NCBI RefSeq assembly: GCF_900747795.2
Contig: NC_041401.2
Coordinates: 166,862,233 to 166,926,232, forward strand
Source: Erpetoichthys calabaricus
Taxonomy: Eukaryota; Chordata; Cladistia; Polypteriformes; Polypteridae
Length of the DNA stretch: 64,000 nucleotides
Direction: 5' to 3'
Below are positions 62,338-64,000 of the stretch, one piece after another. The position numbers were made by a program, and so were the translations under genes. The notes under the pieces were generated by a model, which searched no databases, was not told the DNA's origin, and saw nothing but the letters and a program-made list of their open reading frames with translations. Position 1 is the stretch's first letter. Each line of letters opens with the position of its first letter.

Positions 62338-64000
62338 TAAATGATTTGTGTTATTAAAGCAACTTTGACAAAATTTTCAGTGCAATTCTAAACTGGTCCT
62401 GTGTGATATGTGAGTGCACCAATATGGACAGGGCAGGCCTCAAAATGGATTGGGGGGTTGGGTGGGACGGACTTGATTTACTTTTCTTTCACTGCATTTT
62501 GTCAGAATACTCATTACGGCACAATTTAATGTAATGTAATGAAGGTTTGCACATTCAGAAAATGGAAGGCACACCATCTCCCTGCACGTGGACCAGGCTG
62601 CAGTGCATTCTGTGGGCAGTCCACGTGTTGTTTGTTCTCACTGAGTAGGGGATCAGAGCTTCTGCACACATTTACAAAAAAAACAAACATACTACAACAC
62701 TTACATACGTAGAATTCCACATCAAGGTAAGCATTCATGTTAACATAATAAATGAAAGGCTGATGGCTTAGGACAGGATAGCTAAAACTCCAGTGATCAG
62801 AACTGCTAGAGGGTTCCCAAGTTAAGCCTCACATTTACTGACCAGGTTTAAATAAATGGCCACCCTACCCATTCTGTTCATTTTGCATTTTTGTATACTC
62901 AAGTGAAGTTCCAAAACTATTACTTGCTTTGTGTCAGTAATTGTGTAATTCTAAGGTTCACAATCATCGTAATGTTGGACAGGAACAGTGGCCTGGCAAA
63001 GTAGAAGAATGCCAAGGAGAGAAAGGAAAATCCACTTTACATCTCATAATGGCATTTGTGTTCTAATGAATAAGAAGAAAACCTGTTTACAACGTGAGGA
63101 GCAGCTCTAATCTGAATATGTCAGAAGAAAGCAGTGAGTCGTCAGCCTGGATTAAATGCTCAGACTGATGGGACATCCCTCACACAACAGGACAGATCAT
63201 CTGTTCTGTGAAATACACAGTACACTGTAATGAAGGCCAGAAGGTTTACAGTAATGTGCTCTGTTAAGTAAAGGAAGCCAATGGTTCAGAGAAACCTGAG
63301 GGGTGGGGAGTTACTGAAAATGAACCATGAACTTGATAAGCACAGTAGGAAGGCAACATTTAGTGTTTGTTTTATCAGTAAATACATGTCATCAATTTAA
63401 TGAATGCAGCAGACTGTGTACCTCATATTCACTCCTGCGTTAGCAAAAGAAAGCAAAGCTGCCTCCAAATAATAACCAGAGGAGCATAAGTGAAGAAAAC
63501 AGCTTTTGGTTTGAAATCTCGCGATTAGAGATGCATACTGTACATGCAAATGGGCCAAGAAATCAAAGCTAGATGGCTTCTGCTCCCCAGAATGCTCCCT
63601 GTGTCTCTTTGGGGGCTGAGACGGTACCGGCATACAGTTAACTTAATAGCTGCCTGTTAACTGCCCCAGTGCCAGTGAAAGTGCATGTATGTGTGCACAC
63701 ATTTATCACGCTCAGTGATGGACTGGCCAGCTGCCCAGGGTTCATTTCTACCCTGAGCCCATTATTGTCAAAAGATCGACTGTAACTCCAGCTTCCCATG
63801 AAATCGTACAGTTTAGAAAACACCATAATGAATTTTAACAAAACTAGGCATCCATAATAAAATCGTACTTAAAACAATGGCATGTACATTGTGATCTGTA
63901 ATATCAAAGTTCTTATTTCACACTTAAGTGCAACAAACTACTGCACTTCCAAAAATCCTCCAAAAAAAGCAGTTAGGCACAAAACAAAGGAAAGGAACTT
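62338..64000. other. Unassigned, probably intron
   Basis: No exon of the unidentified gene and no element termini recognised up to the window edge. Confidence 0.3.

Overview
The window is nuclear DNA of a vertebrate, almost certainly a ray-finned fish. Two host genes with vertebrate protein signatures can be read (TAF10 and UBXN10), plus the last exon of a third. Most of the remainder is transposable elements: Tc1/mariner, hAT, piggyBac, Helitrons, tRNA-derived SINEs, CR1/L2-type LINEs and solo LTRs. The SINE and Helitron families resemble repeats I recall from bichir/reedfish (polypterid) assemblies. That species-level guess rests on memory and was not checked by any search.

Layout. From 4.2 to 22.3 kb on the minus strand lies the whole coding sequence of TAF10, a TFIID/SAGA subunit: five coding exons, 191 codons, with GT/AG boundaries that keep frame. 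Its four introns (2.6, 5.7, 7.1 and 2.1 kb) are filled with repeats. From 22.6 to 35.6 kb is an intergenic block with a Tc1 element carrying a hAT insertion, a 4.27-kb Helitron with both termini, LINE pieces, a solo LTR and tetranucleotide arrays. From about 35.7 to 47.4 kb on the plus strand lies UBXN10. Its 254-codon coding exon is at 46456-47220. A CpG-rich block at 35.7-36.0 kb with a perfect RFX X-box and a strong splice donor is the likely promoter and non-coding first exon. The inferred 10.3-kb first intron holds SINEs, an LTR, two Tc1 elements (one with two further insertions) and a 48-bp minisatellite. From 47.4 to 60.4 kb are a foldback element, a complete 525-bp Helitron, a Helitron/LINE junction and a deleted mariner. 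At 60.4-61.2 kb on the minus strand is the terminal exon and 3' UTR of an unidentified host gene, followed by its last intron with a mariner relic.

There is no operon-like system. The richest biology is element-on-element history: precise nested insertions with recoverable target duplications, a 42-bp micro-inversion inside a transposase, Helitron termini with duplicated ends, and a higher-order minisatellite open on both strands. TAF10 and UBXN10 are transcribed divergently; one acts in general transcription and the other in p97-linked ciliogenesis, so I infer no shared function from their proximity.
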